Shown here: in pieces, positions 14,351 through 16,950 of the stretch
How positions within the stretch are numbered: the stretch's first letter is position 1
Layout of the letters: the number at the start of each line of letters is the position of its first letter
Assembly: GCA_937884385.1 (NCBI GenBank)
Contig: CALGCW010000057.1
Coordinates: forward strand, 1 to 16,950
Source: an uncultured Clostridia bacterium
Lineage (GTDB): Bacteria; Bacillota; Clostridia; Oscillospirales; CAG-272
DNA length: 16,950 bases
Direction: 5' to 3'
The notes under the pieces: generated by a model
The model's input: the letters and a program-made list of their open reading frames with translations, nothing else
Databases searched by the model: none
Told to the model about the DNA's origin: nothing
Program-made: the position numbers and the translations under genes

Positions 14351-15532
14351 ATGTTTAAGAAAAAAGAATGTGTCGCCATGCTCCTTGCAGGTGGACAAGG
14401 TTCAAGACTTTACGCACTTACCAAAAAAACCGCAAAGCCCGCAGTTTCATTTGGTGGAAAGTTCAGAATTATCGACTTTCCGCTTTCTAACTGCATCAAC
14501 TCCGGTGTAGACACCGTTGGTGTTCTTACCCAGTATCAGCCCCTCGTACTTAACGAATACATAGGAAACGGTCTTCCTTGGGACCTTGACAGGACCTTTG
14601 GCGGAGTTTCCATCCTTCCCCCATATCAGGGATTCAGCGGATCTGACTGGTACAAGGGAACTGCAAATGCTATCTACCAGAATCTTGAGTTCATCAGAAG
14701 ATATCAGGCGGAATACGTTCTGATCCTCTCCGGTGACCATATCTATACGATGGATTACAACAAAATGCTTGAATACCACAAGGAGCACGGTGCTGACTGT
14801 ACTATAGCAGTTCTTGAGGTTCCTATGGAGGAGGCAAGCCGCTTCGGTATTATGAGCGTGAACCCCGACAAATCCATTTACAAATTCTCTGAGAAGCCCA
14901 AAAATCCCGACAGCAACCTTGCTTCGATGGGTATTTACATCTTCACGGCTGAAAAGCTTTACAAGTATCTTATTGAGGATGAGGCTGATCCGAATTCGAG
15001 CAACGACTTCGGTAAGAATATCATCCCTGCGATGCTTGCCAACGGCGAGAGAATGTTCGCTTACAATTTTGAAGGCTATTGGAAGGACGTTGGAACCATC
15101 TCCTCTCTTTGGGAGGCTAATATGGATCTTCTTGGCGAGAAGCCCGTGCTTGCCTTCGACGATAACACAAGGATCTTCTCACGTCACGAGAACGAGGCTC
15201 CTCAATATGTAGGTGACGAAGCCGTTGTTAAGAACTCCTCTATTACCGAGGGCTGTGAAATATACGGTACGGTCATCAATTCCGTTCTTGGCTACGGTGT
15301 AGTGGTCGAAAAGGGTGCGGTGGTGCGCGACAGCGTTCTTATGCATCACGTTCACGTTGGCGAGGGCGCAACCGTTGATTATTCCATTCTCGACTCCGAT
15401 GTTGAGGTCGGCAAGGGCGCAAGTATCGGCAGAAACAGAGAGGAAGCAGAGGGAATTACCGTCATTGGCGCAGGAAACGCCGTTAGTGAGGGCGAGGTAA
15501 TCGCCGACAACCAAATGATATATTCTGAATAA
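14351..15532 (+). CDS. glgC: Glucose-1-phosphate adenylyltransferase, catalytic subunit
   Basis: Makes ADP-glucose from ATP and glucose-1-phosphate, the committed step of bacterial glycogen synthesis. The 393-residue product has an N-terminal nucleotidyltransferase domain with the full pyrophosphorylase motif LAGGQGSRL (12-20), the following KTAKPAVSFGGKFRIIDFPLSN, the catalytic metal motif SGDHIYTMDY with Asp129, and FSEKP for glucose-1-phosphate binding. The C-terminal third has hexapeptide-like repeats (EGCEIYG, VEKGAVVRDS, VGEGATVDYS, VGKGASIG) forming a left-handed beta-helix. GAAGGGAG about 10 bases before the ATG supports the start. It is separated from glgD by 12 nt and is first in the operon. 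Allosteric control by glycolytic intermediates is typical of the family, but the effector cannot be read from sequence. Confidence 0.95.
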   Translation: MFKKKECVAMLLAGGQGSRLYALTKKTAKPAVSFGGKFRIIDFPLSNCINSGVDTVGVLTQYQPLVLNEYIGNGLPWDLDRTFGGVSILPPYQGFSGSDWYKGTANAIYQNLEFIRRYQAEYVLILSGDHIYTMDYNKMLEYHKEHGADCTIAVLEVPMEEASRFGIMSVNPDKSIYKFSEKPKNPDSNLASMGIYIFTAEKLYKYLIEDEADPNSSNDFGKNIIPAMLANGERMFAYNFEGYWKDVGTISSLWEANMDLLGEKPVLAFDDNTRIFSRHENEAPQYVGDEAVVKNSSITEGCEIYGTVINSVLGYGVVVEKGAVVRDSVLMHHVHVGEGATVDYSILDSDVEVGKGASIGRNREEAEGITVIGAGNAVSEGEVIADNQMIYSE

Positions 15533-15544
15533 TGAGGTGACGAT

Positions 15545-16681
15545 ATGAAAATAGCCGGACTTATATTTTCTAATATACACGATGCGTCCATCCCCGAGCT
15601 TACAAAGCCTCGCACGATGGCAAGTATACCCTTTGGCGGAAGATACCGTCTTATAGATTTTGCTCTTTCCAATATGGTGAACTCCGATATCACCACCGTT
15701 GGTCTTATAACTCACAACAACTATCAGTCCCTTCTTGACCACATCGGTACGGGTAAGGACTGGGACCTCGCGCGCCGTTCGGGCGGTATCAGAATCCTGC
15801 CCCCCTTCATCACAAGCGGTACACGCGGCGGCGAAAGACTTTATACAACGAGACTTGAGGCTCTTGTAGGTGTTAAGAACTTCGTTGAGAATTGCGGTGC
15901 CGATCATATCATTCTTTCCGACTGCAATATGATCTGCAATATCGATTACTCTCCCGTTCTCGACAACCACGTTGCAAACAATGCCGATATTACTGTTATC
16001 ACAAAGCTTGTAAATACTCACGAGCTCAAATTCCCCCTCGATAAGTATATCAAGGTCGTTGACTACAACGAAAAGGGTGAGATAGTTGACTATGTTGACT
16101 ATGACAGACAAGAGGGAGAGCTTCACATCAATACTAATATGATGGTCATCAAGCGCTCATATCTTCTTGATCTTATCAATGAAGCTGAGGCAAGAGGATA
16201 CGACAGCTTTACAAGAGATATCATCGTGAGAAATCTTGGCAAGCACCGTTTCTTCGCTTTTGAGTACGACGGTTATTTCAACTACATCGACTCTATGCAG
16301 AAATTCTTCTTCTGCAATATGAAGATGCTTGACGCGAGCAAGAGAAGACTCGTTTTCCACGTACCCAACAGACCCATTTATACAAAGGTAAGAAACTCTG
16401 CACCCACAAGATATACCGAGAATGCAAGAGTGACCAACTCCATTATTGCAGACGGCTGCGTTATCGACGGTGTGGTTGAAAACTCCATCCTCTTCAGAGG
16501 TGTTAAAGTGGGCAAGGGAACAGTTATCAAAAACTGCATCCTTCTTCAGGATACATACACGGGAGACGACGTTTATCTCAACTGCGTCGTTACCGACAAG
16601 AACGTGACCATCAAAAACGGAAAGATGCTTTCCGGTCACGAGACACTTCCTTTCTATATTGGAAAGGGAACGACTGTCTGA
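15545..16681 (+). CDS. glgD: Glucose-1-phosphate adenylyltransferase-like subunit GlgD (regulatory)
   Basis: A 378-residue paralogue of GlgC found next to it in many Firmicutes, where it forms a mixed complex with GlgC and raises its activity. It keeps the fold: FGGRYRLIDFALSNMVNSDI, GTGKDWDLARRSGGIRILPPF and a C-terminal beta-helix (ADGCVIDGVVENSILFRGVKVGKG). The GGxGxRL nucleotide loop is missing (AGLIFSNIHDASIPEL instead), and the GDHIYTMDY motif is replaced by SDCNMICNIDY, putting Asn128 where GlgC has catalytic Asp129. It is therefore probably not catalytic. GAGGTGA at 15534-15540 supports the ATG at 15545. It is followed by glgA after 28 nt. Confidence 0.94.
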   Translation: MKIAGLIFSNIHDASIPELTKPRTMASIPFGGRYRLIDFALSNMVNSDITTVGLITHNNYQSLLDHIGTGKDWDLARRSGGIRILPPFITSGTRGGERLYTTRLEALVGVKNFVENCGADHIILSDCNMICNIDYSPVLDNHVANNADITVITKLVNTHELKFPLDKYIKVVDYNEKGEIVDYVDYDRQEGELHINTNMMVIKRSYLLDLINEAEARGYDSFTRDIIVRNLGKHRFFAFEYDGYFNYIDSMQKFFFCNMKMLDASKRRLVFHVPNRPIYTKVRNSAPTRYTENARVTNSIIADGCVIDGVVENSILFRGVKVGKGTVIKNCILLQDTYTGDDVYLNCVVTDKNVTIKNGKMLSGHETLPFYIGKGTTV

Positions 16682-16709
16682 TAAATATCTTTGACAAGGA
16701 GACGCTGTT

Positions 16710-16950
16710 ATGAAAAAAATATTGTTTGTAGGCGCTGAGGTAATGCCATTTGCGGCAACGGGCGGTCTTGGTGACGTGCTTGGCTCTTTGCCACAAGCTA
16801 TTACTTCAGTTGATAATATTCTCGGTGTTTATGTTTATTCAGGATATTGCTGTTACTTTAAGCCTATTGAAATTCTTTATGACAATGAAGACTATGTAAT
16901 TGCTCAACCGTTGCTTATAAACGAGGAGAAAAATAACAGTGGTGCAAAGG
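16710..16950 (+). CDS. glgA: Glycogen synthase GlgA, 5' fragment running off the window
   Basis: Begins MKKILFVGAEVMPFAATGGLGDVLGSLPQAI, the classic N-terminus of ADP-glucose-dependent glycogen synthase, where Lys-x-Gly-Gly-Leu (here TGGLGD) contacts ADP-glucose; the usual Lys before TGG reads Ala. AAGGAGA at 16696-16702 and its place after glgC-glgD support both start and name. From about residue 32 on (ITSVDNILGVYVYSGYCC...) the sequence no longer looks like GlgA, in which a D/E-V-R-V-V-x-P-x-Y strand is expected, and the DNA becomes more AT-rich. The frame remains open for all 80 visible codons. Either a divergent GlgA-like protein or a disrupted/chimeric gene is possible; the product after residue 31 cannot be named. 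Confidence 0.65.
   Translation, partial: MKKILFVGAEVMPFAATGGLGDVLGSLPQAITSVDNILGVYVYSGYCCYFKPIEILYDNEDYVIAQPLLINEEKNNSGAK

Noticed and set aside
15179..16126. Open frame of 315 codons on the minus strand across glgC and glgD
   Set aside because: It spans two well-supported genes on the other strand and resembles no protein.

Overview
The window reads as chromosomal DNA of an uncultured or little-studied low-to-mid GC Firmicute of class Clostridia. The evidence is the gene set and layout: an ecfA1-ecfA2-ecfT-truA block, a holB-ricT-trmN6 neighbourhood like that of Bacillus and Clostridium, a paired glgC-glgD, a ClpE-type AAA+ unfoldase, strong AGGAGG ribosome sites and TTGACA/TATAAT promoters. 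No rRNA, tRNA, CRISPR array, insertion sequence or phage gene was seen. The genus cannot be named from the sequence alone.

Plus strand, 1-8120: the 3' end of an RlmI-like SAM methyltransferase; an energy-coupling factor (ECF) vitamin/metal transporter module (ecfA1, ecfA2, ecfT, joined by 1-nt overlaps); truA; a DUF5711-like membrane-anchored protein with a predicted beta-propeller; a CvpA-like four-helix membrane protein; and a large ClpE-type Clp ATPase with an N-terminal zinc-binding motif. A strong intrinsic terminator follows. Gaps are short throughout, so this could be one long transcript.

Plus strand, 8122-9250: a small accessory cassette with its own near-consensus promoter and its own terminator. 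It holds an unrecognised four-helix membrane protein and a lipoprotein gene whose reading frame is broken exactly at a three-copy 5-bp repeat (TGAAG). Removing one copy restores a continuous 195-residue lipoprotein. This is the most unusual signal in the window.

Minus strand, 14150 down to 9255: holB (clamp-loader delta'), ricT (Fe-S regulatory/RNA-maturation factor), a 2x[4Fe-4S] ferredoxin with its own promoter and terminator, then trmN6, ttcA and nnrD joined by overlapping start/stop codons. The group mixes replication, RNA modification, Fe-S proteins and nicotinamide nucleotide repair.

Plus strand, 14256-16950: a divergent promoter drives glgC, glgD and the start of glgA, the ADP-glucose route to glycogen. 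GlgC keeps its catalytic motifs, GlgD has lost them and is probably a regulatory partner, and the glgA fragment stops resembling glycogen synthase after about 30 residues.
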